This document shows, one piece after another, positions 39,894 through 52,091 of a stretch of 64,000 bases of DNA (position 1 is its first letter; every line of letters starts with the position of its first letter). The stretch lies in contig CM049320.1 in assembly GCA_026874595.1 (NCBI GenBank), forward strand, positions 42,540,714-42,604,713, written 5' to 3'. A program made the position numbers and the translations under genes. The notes under the pieces are model-generated. The model did not search any database and was not told the DNA's origin. It was given only the letters and a program-made list of their open reading frames with translations. This DNA is from Sipunculus nudus. Its lineage: Eukaryota > Annelida > Sipuncula > Golfingiida > Sipunculidae.

Positions 39894-40301
39894 GGTCAAA
39901 AGGTCCTGATTAGGGGAAGCTGGTTTCTCCTACAAGCAAATCAAAAGAAAAATATTTTTACATTTCCTTTCATAATTTTCTATATAACATATATAAAAAT
40001 TTTACCTCGATATGTTAATGAAGGAACTTCTTACCTTAAGAAACGTATGGGAAATGATTTTAGGAAATAATTATTACAGACAAACGCTTTCATCAAAATA
40101 ATTAATTTAGGGTTTGAAGACTCTACGTAATTGGAGACTACAATGTGTTATGACATTCAAAAATAAGTACTCATTTAATGAAATAGAGAAATATATAAAA
40201 AAGAAATTTCATTAGGGTTTAATAAACATAATAATAGTCGCCTCTTATTAAAATACAGTAACGGCGGAATTGTTCCAATAGCTTGTCAAGAGCATACTTA
40301 C

Positions 40302-40440
40302 TGTTGCTGATCTGCAGATAGAATCCCGTTGCGTGACTTTGAAGACTCGGGTGCTATATATAAGCAGAACGCGGTAATTAGGATGGGCTAAGAGTGGGAA
40401 CATCCAGATGAGACATCACGGATATGCGCTCGTGTAAGTC
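40302..40440 (-). promoter_or_regulatory. G8 promoter lacking the E-box
   Basis: TATA box at 40355-40362; non-coding exon ends at 40302 before GTAAGT. The CACGTG of the other copies is CTCGTG here (40430-40435), so the palindromic E-box is broken. The surrounding proximal promoter is otherwise well kept. Confidence 0.65.
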
Positions 40441-43289
40441 GGTCCCATTTGGAGAGAAGATGACATGAACGATAAACAAGCTGGGAAAGGACGGCTGAAA
40501 TACTGCGCTTAACATGGTTCGGTAATATTAAAATTTGTCATCAATTACAGCATTTATATAATGGGCAACAGAATATTAGCTGATTTGTAATAAAGTTCAA
40601 AAGTATAAACCTCCATGATGAAAGTCGATACTGGTGCCTTACAGTTCTGTTCGGATTAGTAGTCTACAATATTTATATACAAATATACAAATACGAATAA
40701 GTACATATATTAGACAGCAGAATGAACGTCATTCCAAAAGGATCAATGAATATGGAAGCACAAATTTCTCAAAGGATATACAAAAAAGGACTCTGTAGAT
40801 CTGAAGATTTTTCGGTAAATAAAATCGTGAACATATGTAGTAATTGCGAACACGTGTCTAAAAACGTGCATATGTACTTATTTGATGTCAGTGACCTAGT
40901 GACCTCAAACACTGTCCAATACGGAGATAAGAGTAAGGGAACGACTGTGGCGGACTTGAACAATTCATCATTTTGGTGGTAGCCTGCGTTGATATAAGGA
41001 AACTGTTTGGCATAGGCGCCCATACATTATTCATGGCTATCCCTAATGCTATTAAACTTTGTCATATGAAAAATAATCCTTTTTACTGATTTTCCAGGTT
41101 ATAACAACTTCATGATTTTCCTTCAGGTATTTGCCGTCTGTGCAACACCTTTTCCCGGAGACTTTGTGTAACAGGAAAAGAGCTATAAAACAGTGTGATT
41201 TTCGATTAAAAATATCTTGATTAAAACAAAATGGCACCTCATCGGTCCCTAAGGCCTGGTGTATGGAGGCCAGGACTAATCCGTTTTCTGAACCAAGAAA
41301 ACTTAATGATGATTTCAAGGAGTAATTGACTGGGAATGCAGGTAATGTAGTATATATTTTGTGATAATCTGCTGTCCTAGAGTGAATGTGACAGGGTCTA
41401 AAGAAGAGTGGGCGAGATATGTTCGTGCATGGGGAAACGGCAGTCGGAAATGACATTCGGTACATGCTTCAGGTTCCTTTGCACCATTTACACAACGATT
41501 CAGTCTAATATTTTATTTAACTAAAGATGTCATTGTCACTTGGTAATGTTGAAAATTCCAGGTTTACAGGTGTTACTTTTACGGAAAAAAATGACAAATA
41601 TCAAAACGGGCGATAAAGAAATTAAAAATATATGAGGAATCTTTGGCTTTCGCTTTTGTATGTACCTTTTCACACTCGTATTACCTGTTTTATCTAACAG
41701 TTAACATCAGTGTTTGCGGGATCCAATTTTCATTACAAAAGATATACGAGGAAACATATGACGATTATTTCAAATTAGACAGGAAAAATAATGGTTTTAT
41801 TTTTACTGAGAACTAAATAGCATGCAAGGAAACATGACTTAGAAAAGATATATGAGATTTATTCCAAAATCAAACTGAAAAAACATGAAGAACGCTCAGC
41901 CATTGTTTCTCGTACCATTCCGTCTTCAATTTGCTTGAAAAAAATAGCTTATTCGATTCCAGTTTCTTTGAAGATATAACAAAGATATAGTTCGAAATAG
42001 TCGCAATAAAAAGGGTGTCAAGAGAAGTTAACGTTGGGTTGGACAACCGGCGGTTAAAGCGAATGAAATCTGATAAAATGTTCCTAATAAAGAAAGGTGT
42101 TCTTTGAAAGGGGAATAGATCATAGCAAAAATTAGGATTTTCCACTGGAGCAATGTGGCTTACAATGTTGTGGCGATTTAACACGCGCAATAAAAAGTCA
42201 AAACCCATCATTTATCGAAAGCACGTGTGACGTCATATTCTTTACAATTCGGCACAAAAGACTCGTTCAGGTTTCATGTCATTTGTGGTGGTCCTTTTTT
42301 GTTGTCTGTCAGTGTGATAGTTATAAGTCTATCACAGATTTATATGATCATATAATTTACATTTCATTAAAATTGTAACTATGTACAACATTAACACCTT
42401 AGCATTTTTAGACAGATACCAACATTGTAAGAAATCAGTATTCCAACCAGTCCTGATACAAAGTTTTATTTGATTCAGCTATCAGTTCTTCAGAAATGTC
42501 ACTGACCTTTTGCTTGATTTCACTACAACTTATCTGTTTGTCAGTAGAATGACGCACTGAAGCTCCGGTCTTTATAAACATTCTTGTAACTGAAACATAG
42601 GTTTTCAAATACCTGCAGGTATGTTTTTTGTTTTATTTTTGGTATAAAGTGAATGGCCTGCTTTTGTTTTTTTTTTATGTTTGCGACAGTTTATCAGTTC
42701 ATTTTATAATAACAAATAACAACCGTCTGAAAGCTTTAGTTGGAATATCATCTGTTTCTCACTTAATTGGAAAATTGTAATAATATACATGTATATCACA
42801 TATTCCTTTCACTGGTTAACGCACGACCAGAAATGTGGTCAATTATGAGTAGGAATTCCAAACAGAGCTCAGTCATTTTTTCATCAGTATTATTTATAAT
42901 GGGATACCACAAGTTGGCTTTGTACTTTGATCATGGCCTGTTGTATTACATTTTACACATGTGCAAGGTTATCGACACAGCATATATTTGATGGACCACA
43001 AAAGCGATTCTTCAAAACATTATAACAGCAAATATGCTAGTTTAATTGTTTTGAGTAAGTGTTTTTTTAAACTATGAACTTTAATAGACCAAATAACTTT
43101 TTATGATACCCTTGTTTCCTATATATGCCATTTACCTTTGTTGAATTTAATTTACCTACGTATGATGGAGCAACCTAAATCCCATTATGATGCGCCCTTA
43201 TGTTTCCGTTTTAGACGGCCTAAATAAATACAACAATTAAGTTAATTTCCCACCAGTAGGTACATGAATTATTCTCAAACATGAAACTA

Positions 43290-43910
43290 TCTTTCATGGA
43301 TTTTTTTTTCTGTTGGTCAAACTCTTGCTCTTGGATATTTGTTTTATCCTGACACCAGGTATGTGTATTTACCACTGGAATTTTTTTACGGCAACTCGAC
43401 TATCCAAATTCTCTGCTTCAAAGACTTAAGAGGGTACAGAACTGTGTTGCAATGATTCTAACTGGCAGTCGTAAACAGACGGCGTATAAAGTTCAAATGT
43501 TGCTATGCTTGTATTCAAAGCAAAGCATCAAATCGCCCCTGCTTACTCGCAAGAACTATTCCAGTCATATGTGCCAAATCGTAACCTGACATCAAGAACT
43601 CCTTCATGTTCCAATAACAAAGTCATCATTTATTGCTACTTCAGCGTCGCGGGACCAGATTTGTGGAACATTCTCCAGCTCGAACTCAGACGAACTGATA
43701 AACTTAAAACATTTTTTTCAAGGAATAGTATGATTAATTGGGATGAACACTATGTTTTTCTTATTGATAATGAACTAATTTCAGTAAAATATGTTTTGTA
43801 TAATTTAAATCTGGTTAATATTATCTCTTTTATCTCACAACTTCTTTGCATCTCTCATTGAATTTTAAATAGCGGTATAGAGGACAATTTGTAAATAGAC
43901 GCTTAATAAA
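43290..43910 (+). mobile_element. Decayed LINE 3' fragment, copy in U8
   Basis: This is the best preserved copy. An open frame at 43505-43861 begins MLVFKAKHQIAPAY and later has GPDLWNILQLELRRTDKLKTF, both typical of the C-terminal end of LINE-type reverse transcriptases. Upstream, in another frame, lies a LLQRLKRVQN-like piece, so at least one frameshift and a short internal deletion have occurred. The 3' end runs into AATAAAAATAAA directly before the fold-back element. Confidence 0.6.
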
Positions 43911-44039
43911 AATAAACTAGAATACGGGTAGTCGACAAGCGACTACGTGTATCCGCCTGAATCAGAGTGGAACGGGTGAAGTGAGGCATGGATTAAGTGG
44001 CAAGGGGAAATAGAGTGAAGTGTTGCATATTAGCATGGA

Positions 44040-45990
44040 TGTCTGCATCCATATTTGTGTATGAAGGTTGCCCCCCCTACCACAAAATCCAGAAAGCCGT
44101 CCCAGTTGTATACATATGCAAAATTTAAGGCAGATAAGTCAAACCACTACATGTATACGAGTGATTTTAGCCCGTGGCAGACAATCAGATGGAGGCTGAC
44201 CAAAAATGGTTGCAGGTGACGGCACCAGTTTTGCGTATGATAAAGAGCTATGTGAGAACTATACACATGCAAAACTTTGGCCCAATCGGTCAAACGGTTT
44301 CCAAGATATGAGCTTGGATGTCTGCTGCATAAACTAGAATGCAGGTGGCTCCACCTGTCATAAAATCAAGAGAGCTGTCGGGGATGTATAAACCTGCAAA
44401 ATTTTAGCCAGATATGTCAAACCACTGCCGAGATATGAGTGATTTTATCCCATGGCAGACAAACAGACAGGAGCTGTGCAAAAATGGCTGTAGGTGGCGC
44501 CACCAGTTTTGCGTATGTTATAAAGCTCTCCAAGGGCTACATTTGTGCAAAAAAATTTTCCTGATCGGTCAAACGGTTCCCGAGATATGAGCTTGGATGT
44601 CTGCAGCGTAAACGTGAATGTAAGTGGCGCCACCTGTCATAAAATCAGAAAAGCTATCCAGGATGTATACGCATGCCGAATTTCAGGTGAAATAGTCAAG
44701 TCACTGCAGAGATATGAGTGATTTTAACCCAAGGCAGACAAACAGATGGACACTGTGCAAACATGGTTGCAGGTGGCGCCACCATTTTTTGTGTATGTTA
44801 TAAAGCTCTCCAAGGGCTACATTTGTGCAAAAAAATTTTCCTGATCGGTCAAACGGTTCCCGAGATATGAGCTTGGATGTCTGCAGCGTAAACGTGAATG
44901 TAGGTAGCGCCACCTGTCACAAAATCAGAAAAGCTATCCAGGATGTATACGCATGCCAAATTTCAGGTGAATTAGTCAAGTCACTGCAGAGATATGAGTG
45001 ATTTTAACCCAAGGCAGACAAACAGATGGACACTGTGCAAACATGGTTGCAGGTGGCGCCACCATTTTTTGTGTATGTTATAAAGCTCTTCAAGGGCTAC
45101 ATTTGTGCAAAAATGTTTTCCTGATCGGTCAAGCGGTTCCCGAGATATGAGCTTGGATGTCTGCAGCGTAAACGTGAATGTAGGTGGCGCCACCTGTCAC
45201 AAAATCAGAAAAGCTATCCAGGATGTATACGCATGCCAAATTTCAAGTGAATTAGTCAAGTCACTGCAGAGATATGAGTGATTTTAACCCAAGGCAGACA
45301 AACAGATGGACACTGTGCAAACATGGTTGCAGGTGGCGCCACCATTTTTTGTGTATGTTATAAAGCTCTCCAAGGGCTACATTTGTGCAAAAAAATTTTC
45401 CTGATCCGTCAAACGGTTCCCGAGATATGAGCTTGGATGTCTGCAGCGTAAACGTGAATGTAGGTAGCGCCACCTGTCACAAAATCAGAAAAGCTATCCA
45501 GGATGTATACGCATGCCAAATTTCAGGTGAATTAGTCAAGTCACTGCAGAGATATGAGTGATTTTAACCCAAGGCAGACAAACAGATGGACACTGTGCAA
45601 ACATGGTTGCAGGTGGCGCCACCATTTTTTCTGTATGTTATAAAGCTCTTCAAGGGCTACATTTGTGCAAAAAAATTTTCCTGATCGGTCAATCGGTTCC
45701 CGAGATATGAGCTTGGATGTCTGCAGCGTAAACGTGAATGTAGGTGGCGCCACCTGTCACAAAATCAGAAAAGCTATCCAGGATGTATACGCATGCCAAA
45801 TTTCAAGTGAATTAGTCAAGTCACTGCAGAGATATGAGTGATTTTAACTCAAGGCAGACGAACAGATGGACACTGTGCAAACATGGTTGCAGGTGGCGCC
45901 ACCATTTTTTGTGTATGTTATAAAGCTCTCCAAGGGCTACATTTGTGCAAAAAAAAATTCCTGATCCGTCAAACGGTTCCCGAGATATGT
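44040..45990 (-). repeat. 280-bp satellite array with 560-bp higher-order period
   Basis: The mark GATATGAGTGATTTTA recurs at 44432, 44712, 44992, 45272, 45552 and 45832, exactly 280 bp apart, with a weaker copy 280 bp earlier. Each monomer holds two GGTGGCGCCACC-type palindromes and looks like two diverged halves of about 140 bp. Several sites alternate between neighbouring monomers (CTCTCCAAGG against CTCTTCAAGG; GGTAGCGCC against GGTGGCGCC), which gives a 560-bp dimer. The 62-70 residue open frames here are by-products. Confidence 0.85.
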
Positions 45991-46154
45991 GGGTTTATGT
46001 TTGGAAACAGACGCACAAACGGACGCAGAGCGCAGAGGAAAGGTCAGAGGTCAAAACAAAATCGGGGTGCAGCAGTTCACATGTGACCCGAACATAATCC
46101 CGGGTTTCGTAAAATTCCGCCCAGCGGTTACGGAGGAGTTCTCCGGAAACCTAC

Positions 46155-46178
46155 GTGGCGGCGGCGGCGGCGGCGGCG
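46155..46178. repeat. (GGC)n microsatellite
   Basis: About seven to eight GGC triplets at the centre side of the left fold-back arm, next to the 40-bp inverted repeat. Confidence 0.8.
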
Positions 46179-46187
46179 TGCAGCTGA

Positions 46188-46280
46188 AAACATAGTGTCC
46201 GCAAAACTCTGTTTTGGCGGATACAATGATTTTTACAATTATTGTATCCGCGAAAACAGAGTTTTGCGAATACTATGTTT
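46188..46280. repeat. 40-bp inverted repeat at the fold-back centre
   Basis: Arms 46188-46227 and 46241-46280 pair with three mismatches around a 13-bp loop. Single right arms occur at about 36955 (U7), 57410 (U9, broken) and 63938 (U10), each directly after the LINE fragment. Confidence 0.8.
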
Positions 46281-47878
46281 TTGACCAGGTTACGCCGCAG
46301 TCGCGTTGACCTTTGACCTTTCCCCTCTCCAGTGCGTCCATCTGTGCGTATGTTTTGACACATTACGCCACATTTTTTCGGACTCGTTTGACCATTCGGG
46401 AAAATATTTTTATGCACAAATGAAGCCCTTGCATAGCTTTATAACATACATAAAAAACTGGTGTAGCCTCCTGCAAGCCTTTTTACATAGGATTTGTCAG
46501 TTCATCTTCCTACGGATAAAATCACTTATATCTTTGCAGTGAATGAACTTATCCACCTAAAATTTTGCATATAAATTCATCCTGGATAGCTTTCTTGCTT
46601 TTATGACAGGTCGCGCCACCTAAATTTACATTCCGGCGGCGACATGAAGACATATCCCAGGACTGGTTTGATGTATGCTCCTGAAATTTTGCATGTGCAT
46701 ACATCTCACATAGCTCTTTACCATAAACAAAATTGGTGGCGCCACCTGCAACCATTTTCCACAGCGTCCGTCTGTTTGTCTGTTTTGGGACAAAATCACT
46801 CATATCTCGGCAGGGGTTTGACTTATCTGCCTAAAATTTTGCATGTATATACATCTTGGATAGCTTTATGCATTTTGTGGCAGTAGGCGCCACCAACTTT
46901 CACGTTCAGGCTGCAGACATCCAGGCTTATATCTCAGGACTTTCTGACCTATCCTCCTGAAATTTTGCACGTAAATAGATCTCACATAGCTCTTTATCAT
47001 ACGGAAACTCGTGGCGCCACCTGCAACCATTTTTACGCAGCGTCCGTCTGTTTGTCTGTGATGGGATAAAATCACTCATATCTCGGCAGTGGTTTGACTT
47101 ATTTGCCTAAAATTTTCCATTTGTATACAACTTGGATAACTTTCTGGATTTTGTGGCAGGTGGCGCCACCTACCTACACATTTCGGCTGCAGACATATTG
47201 CTACGTGATGCTAATATGCAACACTCCTTTCTCTATTTCCCCTTGCCACTCAATCCATGCCTCACTTCACCAGTCCCATTCTGGTTTCGTCGGATAAACG
47301 TATTCGCTTGTCGACTACCTAATATAATATTCTAGTTATTATTATCATTTTGTTAGCTGGCTATAGATAGGCCAAAATAGCGTTTAGGATCTTCCGTCAG
47401 CTCTACTCGAATTGTTACTACCCAAACAGAACAAAATAACAGTTACATACAGTCTCTCATGTCAGTGTGGGCAACACGCTGCTACATGTTTAATGAAACC
47501 CTGATTATCGCTACTCTTGACCCTTATCAGTAAATAAAATCCAGCAATCTAGAAGGCAGAAATGCAACAGTTTAGTTTGCATAAATAAGGTGTATCATAC
47601 TTATATCCCGTAAAATGCACTTTCCAGGAAACCTAATACTTCTCCCTCTGTTTCCTTTTAACATTTATTTACTGCAATCTGAAAGGGATTCATCCATTAG
47701 TTCAGTTTGCAAGAAACACCCTCACTCGTATTCATGTTCCGCAAAGATCACTTGTTTGAAGGGGCATATGATATATGTTCTTTGGGATACAGGGAAATGA
47801 TATGGAAAGGAACTTAAACACACGGCAACATAGTGAGTATAAATTTTGTTTATTGGTAAAAAAATACTCAGGAGCCAG

Positions 47879-49275
47879 CTAAGCTTCACATGTCTCGTCA
47901 ACCACCACTTCATAAAGCTGAAAAGATAGAACAATTTATGCTTTTGCTATTCTTGTAACGTTTTCTTTTAGATAGACATATTCATACTGAAACGGGTCAT
48001 AGCTATGTATCACAGTAATAGAAAAGTAAGTATCACAGTAGTAGAAAATGGGATGTCTATAACATGTCGTGAACGTTTTGTGCTATTTAATTCACTCGCG
48101 TCCATTGCGGGTAATGTAACCAGTTGGATATTATATGCTAATAATTTTTTTTAGCATAATTATCAATATGTTTTGAAGGCAGATGTTGCTAGTTACTGTT
48201 AAAGCCATGTGCTAATATACATTAGGCTGTTTGACTTACTGCATTCCAGGACTCCAACCACTCGCTCTTACCAACTGCGCCCTTTCCTGTAAACAGAAAT
48301 AGTAAGAAGTTATAATTACATATAATATTTTGAAACACAAATTTCGGAAGAGAAAAATTGTTTGCACTGTCTTTACACATACTTTATATGTTTATTTTTC
48401 ACCATAGATTGTTACATCGGCATCTTGTAAATTGTATCAGATTATTCACTAGTTATCGTTCACCTTCTGGGTCAATGACTGTTTCCCAAAGGGCTGCGAC
48501 ATCCGCATCCTCGATTACATCAGGGTCTCCAAGACCTAGAGTAGCGATAACATCAAAAGCAGCATCTCCTTCAGCTTCACACAAGCCGGTGGCCGTGGTG
48601 AATACAGGAACGAAAGTGGCCCTATCCACGGTGCCATCTGAAATGAAGAATATTTGTTATCAAAGGAAACGTTACACAAGCTTGTCAAATTCTTGATTCA
48701 CGTGATGCATACATGTAACTTGTACCTAGTTTGGCAAGATTAAATTTTCTTAATGATTTGGTCTAATAGAAAGTGTTCTGGCTTCCCACATGGTACCCAG
48801 ATTTATTAGTTTGGCACTCACTTTCATTCTTGGTACCATTGATCAAACTCTCTAATTCGCTTCTCTCCATCAGGTTATTTCCATTCAGGTCAATCACACA
48901 GAATCCATTGCATCCTGTCTCGTTGTTTCTGTTGTTTGTTGAGCCAGCACAATCATCACAGTTGAAAACACTATTGAACAAAGAATATAATACCTTATAT
49001 CACTACTGACAAAGGCATGCACAAAATTTATATGTTTTTCCTTTTCCTGTGTGCCATTGGAATTAGAATAATGTTGAATATCAGAATCAAGTAGAAATAT
49101 TGGTTGCGATAAAAACCTGATATGTAAACATTTATATATTAAGAATTTACCAAACGAATATAGATAAATACCAACAGAAAAATCGCTAATTGCAAAAAAA
49201 GAATGGTACATACTCCTGACAAAATACAGGGCTCACAACACACACAAGAATAGCGACAATTACGGCAGACTTCAT
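47879..49275 (-). CDS. Secreted EF-hand protein, array copy G9
   Basis: Coding exons 49214-49275, 48822-48970, 48464-48637, 48240-48286, 47879-47917. AATAAA at 47849-47854. Replacements relative to G1: Phe9 to Ile and Ala30 to Gly. The donor after the third coding exon is GTGAAC (48458-48463) instead of GTGAGC. This loses the G at +5 and may splice poorly. Skipping that exon (174 nt, 58 codons, in frame) would remove the second and third EF-hand regions. The frame is otherwise whole. Confidence 0.85.
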
Positions 49276-49682
49276 GGTCAAAAGGTCCTGATTAGGGGAA
49301 GCTGGTTTCTCCTACAAGCAAATCAAAAGAAAAATATTTTTACATTTCCTTTCATAATTTTCTTTATAACATATATAAAAATGTTACCTCGATATGTTAA
49401 TGAAGGAACTTCTCACCTTAAGAAACGTATGGGAAATGATTTTAGGAAATAATTATTACAGACAAACGCTTTCATCAATATAATTAATTTAGGGTTTGAA
49501 GACTCTATGTAATTGGAGATTACAATGTGTTATGACATTCAAAAATAAGTACTCATTTAATGAAATAGAGAAATATATAAAAAGAAATTTCATTAGGGTT
49601 TAATAAACATAATAATAGTCGCCTCTTATTAAAATACAGTAACGGCGGAATTGTTCCAACAGCTTGACAAAAGCATACTTAC

Positions 49683-49821
49683 TGTTGCTGATCTGCAGAT
49701 AGAATCCCGATGCGTGACTTTGAAGACTCGGGTGCTATATATAGGCAGAACGCGGTAATTAGGATGGGCTAAGTGTGGGAACATCCAGATGAGACATCAC
49801 GGATATGCGCACGTGTAAGTC
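49683..49821 (-). promoter_or_regulatory. G9 promoter and non-coding exon 1
   Basis: TATA box at 49736-49743, CACGTG at 49810-49815, non-coding exon ending at 49683 before GTAAGT. Confidence 0.68.
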
Positions 49822-51392
49822 GGTCCCATTTGGAGAGAAGATGACATGAACGATAAACAAGCTGGGAAAGGACGGCTGAAATACTGCGCTTAACTTGGTT
49901 CGGTAATATTAAAATTTGTCATCAATTACAGCATTTTATTATGGGCAACAGAATATTAGCTGATTTGTAATAAAGTCCAAAGTATAAACCTCCATGATGA
50001 ATGTCGATATTGGTGCCTTACAGTTCTGTTCGGATAAGTAGTCTACAACATTTATATGCAAATATACAAATAGGAATAAGTACATATATTAGACAGCAGA
50101 ATTAACGTCATTCCAAAAGGATCAATGAATATGAAAGCACAAATTTCTCAATGGATATACAAAAAAGGACTCTGTAGATCTGAAGATTTTTCGGCAAATA
50201 ACATCGTGAACATATGTAGTAATTGCGAACACGTGTCCAAAAACGTGCATATGTACTTATTTGATGTCAGTGATCTAGTGACCTCAAACACTGTCCAATA
50301 CGGAGATAAGAGTAAGGTAACGACTGTGGCGGACTTGAACAATTCATCATTTTGGTGGTAGCCTGCGTTGATATAAGGAAACTGTTTGGCATTGGCGCCC
50401 ATACATTATTCATGGCTATCCCTAATGCTATTTAACCTTGTCATATGAAAAAGAATCCTTTTTACTGATTTTACAGGTTATAACAACTTCATGATTTTCC
50501 TTCAGGTATTTGCCGTCTGTGCAAAACCGTTTCCCGGAGACTTTGTGTAACAGGAAAAGAGCTATAAAACAGTGTGATTTTCGATTAAAAATATCTTGAT
50601 TAAAACAAAATGGCACCTCGTCGGTCCCTAAGGCCTGGTGTATGGAGGCCAGGACTAATCCGTTTTCTGAACCAAGAAAACTTAATGATGATTTCAAGGA
50701 GTAATTGACTGGGAATGCAGGTAATGTAGTATATATGTTGTGCTTATCTGCTGGCCTAGAGTGAATGTGAAAGGGTCTAATGAAGAGTGGGCGAGATATG
50801 TGTGTGGATGGGGAAACAGCAGTCGGAAATGACATTGGGTTCATGCTTGAGGTTCCTTTGCACCATTTATGTAACGATTCAGTCCCATATTTTATTTAAC
50901 TAAAGATGGTAATGTTCAAAATTCCACGTTTACAGCTGTTACCTTTACGGAATAATAACAAATAACAAGGTCTGCAGGCCTAATGCGAACCTGTGCATTG
51001 GGAAATACACTAGGTATAATGCTTAAATGCTGGACCATTACTTTTCATGTATATGAACAATGCAAGTACTAAACATTTTGAATTAGAAACAATTACAGTA
51101 ACATCACTGGTGAAATTCTGGCATGGGTGCACACAACACTAAAAAGATTGTAGCTGGCACCACCAGTCTTGTATACAACGAAGCTATCAGAGATATATAC
51201 ATATGCCCAATTTCAGACTGATATATCAAACCCCTCCTGAGAAAAACGCAGGGACACACTATGAAAAAGTCATTGTAGGTGGCGACACCTATCTTGTGAG
51301 CGAGAAAGCCATCAAAGACACATAGACAGGTCACAATATTAGGCCAATACATCAAACTTAATTACCTTGAGTCTGATGCATGGGGCTGAACA

Positions 51393-51970
51393 GGCTTAGG
51401 TGAGAAAGGCTGTTGCCCCGAGTGAAATGTGACATATTGCTTGCTCAGGCTACTGCACTGAGTGAACTCATGACCTGCACCTGGCTAGACTGAGTAAACT
51501 TTTGACCTGTACCTTGCTGCACTGAGTGAACTCTTGACCTGTTGCATAATCTGACTTAGTTGGCAGTCTGCCAAAGCTATAAATAGAATGCAGCTACTGC
51601 ACTGAGTAAACTCCTGACCCATAACTGGCTGCACTGAGTGAACTCTTGACCTGTTGCCTAATCTGATACAGTTGGCAGTCTGCCAAAGCTATAAATAGAT
51701 CTAGACTGACCTCTAGCCTGTTGCCAAATCTGAAATAGTAGCCACACCATTGCATAAGCTCATGCAGGGGCCCTGCCTTGAGGGGCTTGACACCCATGAA
51801 GTGATCACATGGTGCCCATGAGGTGTTCACATGTCACCCATGAGGTGATCACATGCCTTGTGCTTGGCTGCACTGATTGAACTCTTGACCTATATCTGGC
51901 TGCACTGAATGAACTCTTGATCTGTTGCCAAATCTGAAACAGTTGGCAGTTTCTCAACCTATTTAAAGAT
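51393..51970. repeat. Imperfect tandem repeats with CTGCACTGAGTGAACTC
   Basis: The phrase CTGCACTGAGTGAACTCTTG recurs near 51517, 51634, 51868 and 51900, with linked stretches such as GGCAGTCTGCCAAAGCTATA near 51562 and 51675. The period is irregular, around 115 bp. Confidence 0.65.
51791..51856. repeat. 22-bp tandem repeat, three copies
   Basis: Copies at 51791-51812, 51813-51834 and 51835-51856 share CCCATGAGGTGATCACATG with one or two changes each. Confidence 0.8.
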
Positions 51971-52091
51971 ACGGATTCAATCTTGGCCTGTTGGTATATC
52001 TGTTAACACATACTGAAAGACTTTGGCTAAAATCTGTTTATTATACATATTCATAAACTTTTTATCAAAATATCTAGAATAATAAAAGATG

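Larger units (their letters stand above)
43917..47335. mobile_element. Fold-back element with satellite arms, 3.4 kb
   Basis: The outer left sequence CTAGAATACGGGTAGTCGAC (43917 on) is the inverse of the right end found in this and the other units (GTCGACTACCCGTATTCTAG; here altered, ending at 47335). The two arms are inverted copies of the same satellite family and meet in a 40-bp inverted repeat (46188-46227 and 46241-46280, three mismatches, 13-bp spacer). Only the right arm occurs in the other units. I see no transposase frame and no convincing target duplication, so the mechanism is inferred. Confidence 0.6.
38137..47515. repeat. Tandem unit U8, 9379 bp
   Basis: Diverged unit. 40441-41690 is spacer with short conserved open stretches (for example 40722-40982 plus and 41052-41465 minus) that I cannot assign. 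The EF-hand relic lies near 41695-41940, a minus-strand conserved open stretch near 42450-42600, the LINE fragment at about 43290-43910 and the 3.4-kb fold-back element at 43917-47335. Confidence 0.85.

Noticed and set aside
41052-41465. 137-residue minus-strand frame in U8, with a similar one in U9
   Set aside because: It is not open in U10 or the compact units, has no recognisable domain, and overlaps plus-strand splice-like signals.
44445-45753. Five similar 62-70 residue minus-strand frames
   Set aside because: They follow the 280-bp satellite period exactly, have no start context or splice sites, and are best seen as chance frames in a repeat.
44040-45990. Satellite array as a possible centromere
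   Set aside because: Only about seven monomers, inside a gene array. Nothing beyond the repeat itself supports such a role.
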